A stretch of DNA of 64,000 nucleotides from Psychrilyobacter atlanticus DSM 19335 (GTDB lineage: Bacteria > Fusobacteriota > Fusobacteriia > Fusobacteriales > Fusobacteriaceae): positions 1,975,159 to 2,039,158 of the forward strand of contig NZ_KE384547.1 of NCBI RefSeq assembly GCF_000426625.1, read 5' to 3'. This document shows positions 1-9,367 of the stretch, piece by piece (position 1 is the stretch's first letter; each line of letters starts with the position of its first letter). The translations under genes and the position numbers were made by a program. The notes beneath the pieces were generated by a model. The model saw only the letters and a list, made by a program, of their open reading frames with translations, searched no databases and was not told where the DNA came from.

Positions 1-332
1 GCCCCTTCTTTCTGTGCAACTTCTACTAATTTCTTAGCTATAAGTGGTCTTGCAAATGCTGTTCCAAGTAGATAACTATCTTCGTATATAGCTCCTGCTT
101 TCAGACCTTTAAAAGCATATTCACCGACAAATTCTTCAGCTACATTTTCAACATAAATTTTAGAAGCTCCAGATTCAATAGCTTTTACCTTTACATCTTC
201 CATATTATCTTCCTGCCCTAAATTAACACAAACTGCTATCACTTCTAAATCATAATTTTCCTTTAACCAGGGTACTATTATAGATGTATCTAATCCCCCT
301 GAATACGCTAATACTACTTTTTCTTTTTTCAT
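1..332 (-). CDS. argG: Argininosuccinate synthase, N-terminal part (cut by window edge)
   Basis: Joins citrulline and aspartate, using ATP, to make argininosuccinate in the cytoplasm. The visible 110 or so residues begin [20 protein letters not shown], the SGGLDTS ATP-pyrophosphatase P-loop that marks ArgG, followed by a VNLGQ-type segment and [10 protein letters not shown]. The start at 332 is preceded by a GGGGGA ribosome site. The rest lies beyond base 1. It is the last visible gene of the minus-strand arginine cluster, 26 bases after argF. Family assignment is firm; only the length is unknown. Confidence 0.95.
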   Translation of the reverse strand, partial: MKKEKVVLAYSGGLDTSIIVPWLKENYDLEVIAVCVNLGQEDNMEDVKVKAIESGASKIYVENVAEEFVGEYAFKGLKAGAIYEDSYLLGTAFARPLIAKKLVEVAQKEG

Positions 333-358
333 TTATATTCCCCCTAAATTAATTTTTT

Positions 359-1339
359 TTAAACTAATGTACTAACCAAAACTGATTTTATTGTATGTAA
401 TCTATTTGCAGCCTGATCAAAAACAACTGATTGCTCACTTTCAAAAACTTCATCACTAACTTCTAATTCTTCCAGACCAAATTCTTGATATATTTTTTTT
501 CCTATCTCGGTTTCCAAGTTGTGAAATGCCGGTAAACAATGCATAAAAATAGCATCTTCATTAGCATATCCCATGAGTTTTTTATTAACTTGGTAGTCCT
601 TGAGCAATTCTATTCTCTCCTTCCATATATCGAACTTTTCTCCCATAGATAACCAAACATCTGTATATACAACATCTGCATCCTCAAGAGCTTTCTCAGG
701 CAACATTTCAAAATTAATAACTGCACCTGTTTCCATAGCTATTTCCTTAGCTTTGGTGATCAATTTCTTTTCAGGAAATAATTCCAATGGTGATAATATC
801 GTAAATTTCATCCCCATTTTGGCTGCACCAATTAATAAAGAATTTCCCATATTACTTCTTCCATCTCCTACATAAACTAATTTTTGATCTGAAAGTTTTC
901 CTTTTTTCTCTTCGATAGTCATAAAATCAGCCAAAATTTGAGTTGGATGAAATTCGTCTGTAAGTCCATTCCATACAGGAACACCTGAGTATTTAGCCAA
1001 TTCTTCTACTTTTTCCTGGGAACTTCCTCTGTATTCTATACCGTCAAACATCCCTCCTAAAACTCTTGCTGTATCTGCAATACTTTCTTTTTTTCCTATC
1101 TGAGAACCTACAGCACCTAAATATGTAGTATTTGCCCCTTGATCCATAGCGCCTACTTCAAAAGCACATCTTGTTCTCGTAGAATCTTTTTCAAAAATAA
1201 GAGCTAAATTTTTCCCTTTTAAATTTTGTTTTTCTCTATTATTCTTTTTATCTGATTTAAGATCTTTAGCCGATTTAATTAAACTTTTTATTTCCTGTGT
1301 AGAAAAATCTAAAAGTTTTAAAAAACTTTTTCCCTTCAT
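359..1339 (-). CDS. argF: Ornithine carbamoyltransferase
   Basis: Transfers carbamoyl phosphate to ornithine to give citrulline, or runs in reverse in arginine catabolism. The 326 residues match the usual length. Visible motifs are the carbamoyl-phosphate loop STRTR (53-57), HPTQ (131-134), the ornithine-specific SMG loop (231-233) and HCLP (267-270). A strong AGGAGG site precedes the ATG. It lies between a binding-protein gene and argG in one run of minus-strand genes. No arcA or arcC is visible beside it, so the direction of the reaction cannot be decided from this window. Confidence 0.96.
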   Translation of the reverse strand: MKGKSFLKLLDFSTQEIKSLIKSAKDLKSDKKNNREKQNLKGKNLALIFEKDSTRTRCAFEVGAMDQGANTTYLGAVGSQIGKKESIADTARVLGGMFDGIEYRGSSQEKVEELAKYSGVPVWNGLTDEFHPTQILADFMTIEEKKGKLSDQKLVYVGDGRSNMGNSLLIGAAKMGMKFTILSPLELFPEKKLITKAKEIAMETGAVINFEMLPEKALEDADVVYTDVWLSMGEKFDIWKERIELLKDYQVNKKLMGYANEDAIFMHCLPAFHNLETEIGKKIYQEFGLEELEVSDEVFESEQSVVFDQAANRLHTIKSVLVSTLV

Positions 1340-1435
1340 CTCTTCCTCCTAAAATTTATTCTCAATTTTTTTATAATCAAATCTGCCTATAAATTTTTTC
1401 ACAGCATTAGCAGATTCTTTCGCAGGTATAATAGA

Positions 1436-2182
1436 TTAATTTTTTATATGTTTTTCTATTAATTCATTGTATTTTTTACTTTTTATAATTTTTTCTAAAG
1501 CCTTATTTATTTGAGTTAATAATTCAGTTTCATCCTTTCCCATAGCCATAGCATATTCCTCTGATTGTAAAGTATAGTCAGATAACTTTAAACCATTATT
1601 ATTCTCAGTTGTTTTTTTAGCCTGCTGATAATCCAAGATTATCATATCTATTTTTTCAGCCTGCAGTGATAAAACAGCTTCGTGCAATTTATTATATTTT
1701 ACAGTCTCTACACCATCTAATTCTTTAGATAGATTCTCGGCTATGGTATCGCTGGTTGTTCCCATTACAACTCCTATCTTTTTCCCTGCTATATCAGACT
1801 CTTTCTCTATCTCTTTTGACCCCTCTCCTACCATAATTACCTGGCTCACATTAAAATATGGGTGGCTGAAATTCACATTTTTCTTTCTATCTTCTGTTAT
1901 GGACATTCCCGCTACAATTAAATCTATTTTCTTAGTCTGAAGGGCTGGTAGAAGTCCGCTGAAATCCATTCCTACTACTTTAAATTTAAGGCCCGTTTCC
2001 TTACTAACTTCATCTAATAAATCCATATCAAACCCTACTATTTTATCCCCATCCATATATTCAAATGGAACAAAATTCGGAGCCGTTCCTACAACGACAA
2101 CCTTTTCCTCCTTACTTCCTCCACATGCTGTCATTATTACCCCAACTGCTAATATCATCACTAATTGCATTATTTTTTTCAT
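1436..2182 (-). CDS. Amino-acid ABC transporter substrate-binding lipoprotein (1 of 3 in cluster)
   Basis: Captures a polar amino acid outside the inner membrane for an ABC importer. A short signal peptide ends in a lipobox with cysteine near residue 20 (MTACGG). The rest is a 248-residue family 3 binding protein with FVPFEYMDGDKIVGFDMDL, LLPALQTKKIDLIVAGM and TEDRKK, whose arginine normally holds the ligand carboxylate. It sits between argH and argF, away from the permease and ATPase at 7789-9206 that it probably serves. The ligand cannot be read from sequence; arginine, citrulline or an opine fits the context. Confidence 0.9.
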   Translation of the reverse strand: MKKIMQLVMILAVGVIMTACGGSKEEKVVVVGTAPNFVPFEYMDGDKIVGFDMDLLDEVSKETGLKFKVVGMDFSGLLPALQTKKIDLIVAGMSITEDRKKNVNFSHPYFNVSQVIMVGEGSKEIEKESDIAGKKIGVVMGTTSDTIAENLSKELDGVETVKYNKLHEAVLSLQAEKIDMIILDYQQAKKTTENNNGLKLSDYTLQSEEYAMAMGKDETELLTQINKALEKIIKSKKYNELIEKHIKN

Positions 2183-2196
2183 CTTCTTCCTCCTTT

Positions 2197-3570
2197 TTAT
2201 TTTTTTAAAAATTCCTTGGCATCCTTTATCTGTCTTTCCACTGATTCTATCCCGGTTCCACCATAACTTTTTCTCTCATTGATACACTCCTCTATACTTA
2301 TCTTTTTATTTATATCACCTTCAAACAGGTCGCTGTACCCTTTAAATTCCTCTAATTTCAACTCTGATAAACTTTTTTTGTTCATCTCACAATAAACAAC
2401 CAGTTCCCCGACTATTCTATGGGCATCTCTAAATGGCAGGCCTTTTTTCGCCAGGTAATCAGCTACATCAGTAGCATTTATAAATCCATCTTCAATTCCC
2501 TTCATCATATTTCCTTCATTTATCTTCATGGTAACCAGCATCTCTTTAAAGATAACCAGTGAGATCTTTATGGTATCAATGGAATCAAAAATTCCCTCCT
2601 TATCCTCCTGGGTATCCTTATTGTAGGCCAGTGGCAGTCCCTTCATAACAGTCAGTATTCCCATTAAATTTCCAAAAATTCTTCCTGTTTTCCCCCGGAT
2701 AAGTTCCGCTATATCTGGATTTTTTTTCTGTGGCATGATAGAAGAGCCTGTAGAATAGGAATCATCCAAAGCCACAAAGGAAAATTCACTTGTAGACCAT
2801 AAAATAATCTCTTCAGCCAATCTGGACATATGCATAGATATCATAGAAATAATAAAATTCAATTCAATTATAAAGTCTCTGTCGCTGACAGTATCCAAAC
2901 TGTTTTTAGTTACACCAGAAAATCCAAGTTCCCCGGCTACAAAATGTCTGTCGATATTATAGGTTGTCCCGGCCAGTGCTCCGGCTCCTAATGGCATTAC
3001 ATCTAATCTTTTGTAGGAGTCTTTTAGTCTGTCTAAATCTCTTTTAAACATCTCATAATAAGCCATCATATGATGGGAAAATAAAATAGGCTGTGCTCTC
3101 TGAAGATGAGTATATCCAGGCATAATAACATCTTTATTTTTATCAGCTGTTTCTACCAACCCCTCCAATAACTCTCCTAATAATTCCTCAATTACCATAC
3201 TTTCTTTTTTTAGATACATTCTGATATCCAAAGCTACCTGGTCATTTCTGCTTCTAGCAGTATGGAGCTTTCCCCCTACTTCTCCTACAATCTCTATCAA
3301 CCTTTTTTCGATAGCCATATGGATATCTTCATCTTTTAGATCAAATATAAACTTTTCTTCCTTTATCTCATTTAATATCTGTTTCAGCCCATTTTCTATT
3401 TGTTGTTGTTCATCTATTCCTATGATCTCTTGTTTAGCCAGCATCTTAGAGTGAGCTATACTCCCCATTATGTCCTCTTCATACATTCTTTTATCAAAAT
3501 TTATAGACCCGTTGAATTTCTCTAATATTTTTGCTGTTTCCTTATTAAATCTTCCACCCCAAAGTTTCAT
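2197..3570 (-). CDS. argH: Argininosuccinate lyase
   Basis: Splits argininosuccinate into arginine and fumarate. The 457-residue protein begins MKLWGGRFNK, typical of ArgH, and has TARSRNDQVALD, HLQRAQP and the fumarase-superfamily signature GSSIMPQKKNPD with the catalytic serine loop. It is full length. It lies 15 bases upstream of a binding-protein gene and 18 bases downstream of the opine dehydrogenase, so co-transcription is likely. With argF and argG nearby, the cluster can carry ornithine to arginine or the reverse. Confidence 0.96.
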   Translation of the reverse strand: MKLWGGRFNKETAKILEKFNGSINFDKRMYEEDIMGSIAHSKMLAKQEIIGIDEQQQIENGLKQILNEIKEEKFIFDLKDEDIHMAIEKRLIEIVGEVGGKLHTARSRNDQVALDIRMYLKKESMVIEELLGELLEGLVETADKNKDVIMPGYTHLQRAQPILFSHHMMAYYEMFKRDLDRLKDSYKRLDVMPLGAGALAGTTYNIDRHFVAGELGFSGVTKNSLDTVSDRDFIIELNFIISMISMHMSRLAEEIILWSTSEFSFVALDDSYSTGSSIMPQKKNPDIAELIRGKTGRIFGNLMGILTVMKGLPLAYNKDTQEDKEGIFDSIDTIKISLVIFKEMLVTMKINEGNMMKGIEDGFINATDVADYLAKKGLPFRDAHRIVGELVVYCEMNKKSLSELKLEEFKGYSDLFEGDINKKISIEECINERKSYGGTGIESVERQIKDAKEFLKK

Positions 3571-3588
3571 ACCTATCTCCTTTTTTCA

Positions 3589-4695
3589 CTATTTTCCATA
3601 ATAAAGATAATTTTTTAGATCTTTTTTGTCCATTCCGTCGATCCCCATCTTTTCTAAATTTCTTCCATCTTTAAAATAATTTTTACTGTTATAAGCTCCT
3701 GCAATTGTTATACAAGAATACATCATAGGAGTCTCTACCCCTAATAATTCCCCAAGTGAATAACACGGTACCACTAAATAGGGAACGTCCTCTGTTATAT
3801 ATCTATGTTTTGATGTACTAGGAGCTCCGATCTTACTATGTGCTACCGAACTTCTATTTAATTCATATACACTTTCATATTCTAAGCTATACAATGAATT
3901 CATAGCCTCCAACTCCGGAGTTAAGTAAAATCCTATAGTATCTCCTATCGCTAACCTTTCCTTTTCCATGACAGATACAGCCTTTGAAGTAGCCAAAGAA
4001 CAAGTATCTCTATAATAATTAAATTCTCCTCCAAAGTTTTCCATTATTCCCATATTTAATACCGATAATAGAGGATGTCCTCCAAAATTTATATTTTCCA
4101 TCCCTGCTGCAACTACATTTTCTAATTTTGTTAACTTTATTGGAAATACTTCATTTAATATCCCCAGTGTTTCATCAGTTTTAACCCCTGGAAAAACTCC
4201 TACTGGCAGATGAGATTTAGTCCCATAAATTGCTACTCCCCCTTGACACTCAATTCTACAAGCCCAAGGAATAGAGATACCATCTACGAAGGTTACATCT
4301 TTTTTTCCTTTCTCCAACATAATTTTATTAAAAACTAAACTAGAAAAATTTCCAGGCATAGATACTAATATATGACCACCTAAATATGGATAAATTTTAT
4401 TAAAGATAATCTCCTGAGCATAGGATGGTACTACTATGACTATTATTTTAGAATATTCTAAAACTTCTATAATATCAGTTGTTATCTTATCTATCTTTTG
4501 GGTCCCAGGAATCTCTAATTTTAGCCCATCTACCTCTTTTAATGCCTCTATATGTCCGTTATTTTCTTCAATTCCCTCTAAATTCACAGAAAATTCTTTG
4601 GCATCATAGAGACAAACTTTATTTCCTATCTTAGAAAAATGATATGCCGCTGTAAGCCCTCCATTTCCTCCACCTATTATCCCAACTGATTTCAT
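3589..4695 (-). CDS. NAD(P)-dependent opine (octopine/nopaline family) dehydrogenase
   Basis: This family reversibly couples an amino acid such as arginine to a 2-oxo acid such as pyruvate, forming an opine. The 368-residue protein has an N-terminal Rossmann fold (GIIGGGNGGLTAAYHF, the GxGNGG form seen in octopine dehydrogenases) and a C-terminal Octopine_DH-type domain with NINFGGHPLLSVLNMG and EDVPYLVVPCYSLGELLGVE. The NxxxHP histidine is the expected catalytic position. It sits directly upstream of argH and 3 bases downstream of a binding-protein gene, so an arginine-derived opine is the natural substrate. Substrate and direction are inference. Confidence 0.85.
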   Translation of the reverse strand: MKSVGIIGGGNGGLTAAYHFSKIGNKVCLYDAKEFSVNLEGIEENNGHIEALKEVDGLKLEIPGTQKIDKITTDIIEVLEYSKIIVIVVPSYAQEIIFNKIYPYLGGHILVSMPGNFSSLVFNKIMLEKGKKDVTFVDGISIPWACRIECQGGVAIYGTKSHLPVGVFPGVKTDETLGILNEVFPIKLTKLENVVAAGMENINFGGHPLLSVLNMGIMENFGGEFNYYRDTCSLATSKAVSVMEKERLAIGDTIGFYLTPELEAMNSLYSLEYESVYELNRSSVAHSKIGAPSTSKHRYITEDVPYLVVPCYSLGELLGVETPMMYSCITIAGAYNSKNYFKDGRNLEKMGIDGMDKKDLKNYLYYGK

Positions 4696-4698
4696 AAA

Positions 4699-5436
4699 TT
4701 ATCCTCCAAAATACTTGTTTACTAACTTTTGATATTTTCCACTTTTTTTCATTTTTTTAATCTCTTCATTTAAGTCTAATATTAATTGTTCCTGTCCCTT
4801 ACCTAAGGCTATTGCCGATCCATCTTGTCTATCGTCTAGTAACCCTGCTAATTTTAATTTTTTATTGTTTTCTAAATAATTATTAGCCACTACTTCACCA
4901 ACTATTACTGCATCTATCTTTTTATTATTTAGTTCCAATATAGCTCCTGTAAATGAGTTGTATCTTTTAATCTCGGCTCCCTCTATCTCATTTGCCATAG
5001 TTTCTTGGATAGTTCCTAACTGTACTCCAACTGCTTTCCCCTTTAGATTATCTAAAGTTTTAATTCCAGTAGTATCTTTATTTACCAAGATAGCTTGAGC
5101 AGAACTATAATAAATATCTGTAAAATCTATCGCTTTTTTTCTCTCCTCTGTAGGAGTCATCCCAGCTATTACCATATCTATTTTTTTAGTCTGAAGTGCC
5201 GGTAATAATCCGTCAAAACTTAAGTTTTTCCACTCTATTTCATATCCTAAATTCTTTGCTAATTCTTCCATAAATTCAATGTCAAACCCTGTTATCTCTC
5301 CATTTTCAATATATTCATAGGGTTTATATTCCGCATTTGTTCCTATATATAGTTTTTTAGTCTGCACCTCTTCTTTCCCGCATCCAACCAATATAACCAT
5401 CATTAAAATCCCGACTAAATTTATTATTTTTTTCAT
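4699..5436 (-). CDS. Amino-acid ABC transporter substrate-binding lipoprotein (2 of 3)
   Basis: Family 3 periplasmic binding protein of about 245 residues, anchored by a lipobox (MVILVGCGKEE). It has YKPYEYIENGEITGFDIEF, LLPALQTKKIDMVIAGM and TEERKK, close to its two cluster paralogues but clearly diverged. The start chosen is the ATG at 5436: the AAAGGGAG ribosome site is 9 bases upstream of it, whereas an in-frame ATG at 5445 directly touches that site. A terminator separates it from the preceding binding-protein gene, so it may be expressed at a lower level. Confidence 0.88.
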   Translation of the reverse strand: MKKIINLVGILMMVILVGCGKEEVQTKKLYIGTNAEYKPYEYIENGEITGFDIEFMEELAKNLGYEIEWKNLSFDGLLPALQTKKIDMVIAGMTPTEERKKAIDFTDIYYSSAQAILVNKDTTGIKTLDNLKGKAVGVQLGTIQETMANEIEGAEIKRYNSFTGAILELNNKKIDAVIVGEVVANNYLENNKKLKLAGLLDDRQDGSAIALGKGQEQLILDLNEEIKKMKKSGKYQKLVNKYFGG

Positions 5437-5540
5437 AATATTCATCTCCCTTTAATTTTTTATAATTCCTGATTCATTTTTTTATCCACTATGTTTTTTT
5501 CCATAAATAATAGAATTTTCCATCTATTTCCTTATTTTTA

Positions 5541-5580
5541 GGTATAAAAAAGGGACCCTGCTGTTTTCAACAGAATCCCT
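5541..5580 (-). terminator. Rho-independent terminator after binding-protein gene 5664-6398
   Basis: On the minus strand a 13-base stem (5580 down to 5551, with two G-U pairs) and a short loop is followed by a run of six T. It lies 84 bases past the stop of the upstream binding protein and 115 bases before the next start. Partial termination here would give more binding protein than downstream enzymes. Confidence 0.75.
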
Positions 5581-5663
5581 GTTAGATTAGCATGACTTAT
5601 TTCCTATTTAATTTTTAATAATCCTATTTACTTCCATTACAATCCCTCATTTTAAAAATTTAA

Positions 5664-6398
5664 TTAAAACCATTTTTTTAACAGTTTATCGTATGTACCA
5701 TTTCCTTTTAATGTTGTTAAAGCTGTATTTATTTTTCCTAGTAACTCTGCATTATCTTTAGATACTGCCATTGCATATTCTTCCTTTTCTCCCTCTGCCG
5801 ATGTAACTTTTATCCCTTCATTATTTTTTACAAAATTCTTAGCTGGTTCTCCGTCTAATACTACTGCGTCTATCTTTCCTTCCTTTAAGTCCATGATAGC
5901 TGCATAGCCTGCATTATATTTTTTTACTTCTACGCCATCTATCTCACTGACAACTACATCTCCTGTAAATCCTAAGATTACTCCTACTTTCTTCCCTTTC
6001 AACCCTTCAAAATCTGAGATATCTTCTGCATCTTCCGCTGTTATGATTACTTGATTTGCCTTATAATATGTTTCACTGAAGTTTACAGCTTTCTTTCTCT
6101 CCTCTGTAGCTGTCATCCCTGCTATTATCATATCCACTTTTTTAGCCTGTAATGCTGGTAACAGACCATCAAAAGCCATATCCTTAATCTCTATCTCTAC
6201 CCCTATTTCCTTTGATATCGCAGCCATTAGATCCATATCAAATCCCACTGTTTTTCCATCTTCTAAATATTCAAATGGTGCAAATTCTGCATTAGTTCCT
6301 ACATATATTTTTTCTACTTTTTCTTCACTCTTATTTCCACAAGCTACCATAAATATTCCTACTATTACTGCCATTATTAATTTCATCGTCTTTTTCAT
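5664..6398 (-). CDS. Amino-acid ABC transporter substrate-binding lipoprotein (3 of 3)
   Basis: A 244-residue family 3 binding protein with signal peptide and lipobox (FMVACGNKS). Motifs FAPFEYLEDGKTVGFDMDL, LLPALQAKKVDMIIAGM and TEERKK match the other two. It directly follows the YjiH gene and is followed by a terminator, so it is probably the main binding partner of the permease and ATPase upstream. Ligand unknown; a polar or basic amino acid is likely. Confidence 0.9.
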   Translation of the reverse strand: MKKTMKLIMAVIVGIFMVACGNKSEEKVEKIYVGTNAEFAPFEYLEDGKTVGFDMDLMAAISKEIGVEIEIKDMAFDGLLPALQAKKVDMIIAGMTATEERKKAVNFSETYYKANQVIITAEDAEDISDFEGLKGKKVGVILGFTGDVVVSEIDGVEVKKYNAGYAAIMDLKEGKIDAVVLDGEPAKNFVKNNEGIKVTSAEGEKEEYAMAVSKDNAELLGKINTALTTLKGNGTYDKLLKKWF

Positions 6399-6416
6399 TT
6401 TATTCCTCCTTTTAAT

Positions 6417-7733
6417 CTAAACAAATAATTTTGCCACTATTATTATGATCGGTAAACTAAGAGCTGTTCTAAGTAAGAAAAAACCAGCTACTTCCAATAT
6501 ATTAAATTTCATCTTTGTCTTCAATAAGATCGATCCAGTTTCTGCCATAAATATCAACTGTGTAAATGATAGAGTTCCAACTATAAATCTAGATATCTCA
6601 TGTTCTGAACCTTTTATAAAAATTGTCGGTAGATACATATCTGTAAACCCTACTAGAGATGCCTTAGCTACTAGAGCTGCATCTGGAATATTTAAAGCTT
6701 TAAATAAAGGTATTATAGGCATTGCTATATAATTAAATATCTGTGTATGTTCTGCTGTGATCAATCCCAATGTTCCTACGAAAACTATTGTTGGGATAAA
6801 TGTCATATGGATATTTACTATTGCGGGCAGCATCTTACTAAATGAAGCTATGTTTCCACCCTCAGCTTTTTTTACTGCTGTGGCATATGCTACCTTTAGA
6901 TCTACCTGAGCTCCTTCTTCTGATATTTGTTTCCCTACCCCTTTCATATATTCATCTGGGTACCTTTTCATTATTGGTAATCTTGCTATTATCATTGCTA
7001 CCAGGATACAGGTCATAATTATCGTCCCATAAAATAATGGAAATCTTTCTGAAAATCCCAGCTCCTCTGCTACAAAAGAAGTAAATGATATCCCTACCAC
7101 TGAAAAACAAGTCGAGATTATAATAGCTTCCCTCTTGGTATAATATCCCTTGGCATGCTGTTCATCGGTAACTAATATTCCCAAGGTTCCATCTCCTACA
7201 AATGAAGTGATAGCATCTACAGCACTTCTTCCCGGTACCTTAAATAAAGTTCTCATAATTGGTTTGGATAAGTTCCCCAAGAATTCCAATAATCCAAAAT
7301 CTAAAAGAAATGGCAGTATTAAATTTCCAACTGTAAATGTTACTAACAATGACCCGATAAAATCATTTACTACCAGCCCACCTGTATATTCTCCAATAAC
7401 CATCTCAGGTCCAACCTTAAAGTAAACCATGATATAAAATAAAGCACCTACGACTCTTACTACTAATCCTCCTAAACTCATATTAAACATAGAATCTAAC
7501 ATCTCATTGTCTTCAATAAATTTAGGTTTTACTAAACTTCCCAGTATACTAAGGATAATCGTTATGACTGATATCAACATCCCGTAAAATAATACCTGAT
7601 CCTTAATATTATTCTTTACAAAACCATTGGCATGCCCTAAAAACACAGTTGTAGTTCCATTGAATGTTATCGGCAGGATAAATAGTGCTATCCCTAATAG
7701 CGATGGTAATATAAATTTTAAACTCTTTTTCAT
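6417..7733 (-). CDS. YjiH-family (nucleoside-recognition 'Gate' domain) membrane protein
   Basis: A 438-residue polytopic inner-membrane protein with about ten hydrophobic segments. GDGTLGILVTDEQHAKGYYTKREAI and the SFVGDGTLG region resemble the YjiH group of Gate-domain proteins; substrates of this group are not established. It sits inside an amino-acid uptake operon, between the ABC ATPase and a binding protein. A role in moving the product or counter-substrate (ornithine, citrulline or an opine) is therefore possible, but this is inference from position. Confidence 0.75.
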   Translation of the reverse strand: MKKSLKFILPSLLGIALFILPITFNGTTTVFLGHANGFVKNNIKDQVLFYGMLISVITIILSILGSLVKPKFIEDNEMLDSMFNMSLGGLVVRVVGALFYIMVYFKVGPEMVIGEYTGGLVVNDFIGSLLVTFTVGNLILPFLLDFGLLEFLGNLSKPIMRTLFKVPGRSAVDAITSFVGDGTLGILVTDEQHAKGYYTKREAIIISTCFSVVGISFTSFVAEELGFSERFPLFYGTIIMTCILVAMIIARLPIMKRYPDEYMKGVGKQISEEGAQVDLKVAYATAVKKAEGGNIASFSKMLPAIVNIHMTFIPTIVFVGTLGLITAEHTQIFNYIAMPIIPLFKALNIPDAALVAKASLVGFTDMYLPTIFIKGSEHEISRFIVGTLSFTQLIFMAETGSILLKTKMKFNILEVAGFFLLRTALSLPIIIIVAKLFV

Positions 7734-7788
7734 TTTTTCTCCTCTTTCTTCTTTTTTTTTATGTATTTTTACTGTTTAAAAGTAAATT

Positions 7789-8517
7789 TTAATGATTTAA
7801 TACCTTGTCTAAAAATTCTTTGGTTCTTTCATGGGTAGGAGCTTCAAATAACTCCTTGGGACTAGCATCCTCCAAAACAACTCCATAATCCATAAAGAAT
7901 ACTCTATTGGCTACACTCTTGGCAAAGCCCATCTCATGAGTTACAACTATCATAGTCATACCAGATTTTACTAAATCTCTAATTACATCCAGTACTTCTC
8001 TTACCATCTCAGGATCCAGTGCCGATGTTGGTTCATCAAATAAAAGTACATCTGGCTCCATAGCTAACGCTCTAGCTATTGCAATCCTTTGTTTCTGCCC
8101 TCCTGAAAGAGAATCGGGATATACATCTGCCTTATCTTCCAGTCCTACTTTTTTTAATAAGGTTTTTGATTTTTCCATAATCTCTGTTTTTTTCATCTTT
8201 TTCACCTTCATAGGTGCCAGCATAAGGTTTTCTAATACTGTCTTATGAGGAAATAAGTTAAAGTGCTGAAATACCATCCCTACATTTTGTCTGACTTTAT
8301 TTATATTCACCTTGGGATCTGTAAGATCTTTCCCCTGTACAACTACCTTTCCTGAAGTTATCTCCTCCATCATGTTGATACATCTTAAAAATGTAGATTT
8401 CCCAGATCCAGAAGGTCCTATCACTGCTACAACTTCTCCCTTATCTATATTTTTACTTATCCCCTTTATTACCTCCAGGTCACCATAACTTTTATATAAA
8501 TTTTCTATTTTAATCAT
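7789..8517 (-). CDS. Polar amino-acid ABC transporter ATP-binding protein
   Basis: Energises amino-acid import from the cytoplasmic face. The 242 residues contain Walker [10 protein letters not shown] (34-42), a Q-loop ([16 protein letters not shown]), the LSGGQKQR signature and Walker [14 protein letters not shown], then the switch histidine in VVTHEMGFA. This is the GlnQ/ArtM/HisP type. Its ATG shares a base with the end of the permease gene, so the two are translationally coupled. Confidence 0.95.
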   Translation of the reverse strand: MIKIENLYKSYGDLEVIKGISKNIDKGEVVAVIGPSGSGKSTFLRCINMMEEITSGKVVVQGKDLTDPKVNINKVRQNVGMVFQHFNLFPHKTVLENLMLAPMKVKKMKKTEIMEKSKTLLKKVGLEDKADVYPDSLSGGQKQRIAIARALAMEPDVLLFDEPTSALDPEMVREVLDVIRDLVKSGMTMIVVTHEMGFAKSVANRVFFMDYGVVLEDASPKELFEAPTHERTKEFLDKVLNH

Positions 8518-9206
8518 TAGTTTTTCACCTTCTCCTCGATTTTTCTCATAAATTTAGTAAATAAACTTGTCAGTATCAGGTAGATAACTCCAACCGCTAT
8601 AAGTGGTTCTACCCCTCTATATGTCTGACTGGTTATTATATTTGCCGAACGCAGTAAATCTACCCCACCGATAAATCCAACTATAGATGTTTCCTTCAAT
8701 AGTGATATAAATTCACTTACCAATGTCGGGAGTATCTTTCTCACTGCCTGAGGTACTATAACTTCCTTCATAGTAGTTAGATAATTCATCCCCAATGCTC
8801 TGGCTGCTTCACTCTGTCCCTTATCTAACCCTTCTATTCCTGCTCTTATAATCTCTGCTACATATGCTGCACTGTTTAATCCAAAGGCTAACCCTGCTAC
8901 CACTAAGATTGGTACATCTCTCAGAGATCCCACAAATATTACATTGGCTAAAACCATCAGTTGTACCACAGCTGGTGTTCCACGAATTAGATCTACATAG
9001 ATGAGCGCTCCCTGAGATAATGGATTAAATTTATTTTTAAATGGGTAGAAGTGACTCAGTCTGCAGAGTGCGAGTACTACTCCTAATACTATTCCAATTA
9101 TTGCTGCTAAAATTGTTACATTGATGGAAAACAATAACCCTTTCAGGATATACATATATCTGTCCCCGTCTATAAATATTCCCTTAAGTGTTTCTAAATA
9201 TGCCAT
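8517..9206 (-). CDS. Polar amino-acid ABC transporter permease
   Basis: A 229-residue inner-membrane subunit with about five hydrophobic segments and the cytoplasmic EAA loop ([23 protein letters not shown]) that contacts the ATPase. It belongs to the HisM/GlnP family and probably works as a homodimer, since only one permease gene is present. It is the first full gene after the leader peptide and two terminators at 9240-9442. A GGAGG site precedes the ATG. Confidence 0.95.
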   Translation of the reverse strand: MAYLETLKGIFIDGDRYMYILKGLLFSINVTILAAIIGIVLGVVLALCRLSHFYPFKNKFNPLSQGALIYVDLIRGTPAVVQLMVLANVIFVGSLRDVPILVVAGLAFGLNSAAYVAEIIRAGIEGLDKGQSEAARALGMNYLTTMKEVIVPQAVRKILPTLVSEFISLLKETSIVGFIGGVDLLRSANIITSQTYRGVEPLIAVGVIYLILTSLFTKFMRKIEEKVKN

Positions 9207-9239
9207 TTTTCCTTTCCTCCTTATTTATTCATAAAAAAA

Positions 9240-9276
9240 ATCCCAAAACACGTAGTTATACTACATCTCCTGGGAT
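9240..9276 (-). terminator. Second of two tandem terminators in the arginine-operon leader
   Basis: On the minus strand ATCCCA pairs with TGGGAT around an inner GTAG/CTAC hairpin, followed by eight T. It is 34 bases upstream of the permease start and directly follows another terminator, so full read-through needs an antitermination event. Confidence 0.8.
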
Positions 9277-9302
9277 AAAAAAAGCCGTCATAGTTGACGG
9301 CT
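9275..9302 (-). terminator. First leader terminator (attenuator candidate)
   Basis: AGCCGTCA-ACTA-TGACGGCT followed by seven T on the minus strand: a perfect 8-bp stem. The bases just before and inside the 5' arm (UUAGCC, 9299-9304) can instead pair with GGCUGA (9379-9384) near the end of the leader peptide, the arrangement expected of attenuation. Confidence 0.88.
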
Positions 9303-9367
9303 AAAATTTCAATACTTAATATACTCATAGAGACATAATGTTACTATCTCTAATCTTTGCAAAAAGT

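Noticed and set aside
5446-5663. Possible T-box leader, because the hairpin ends in GTCCC and T run
   Set aside because: No T-box sequence (AGGGTGGNACCGCG-type) and no stem I features; the 218-base spacer is better explained as a plain terminator plus promoter space.
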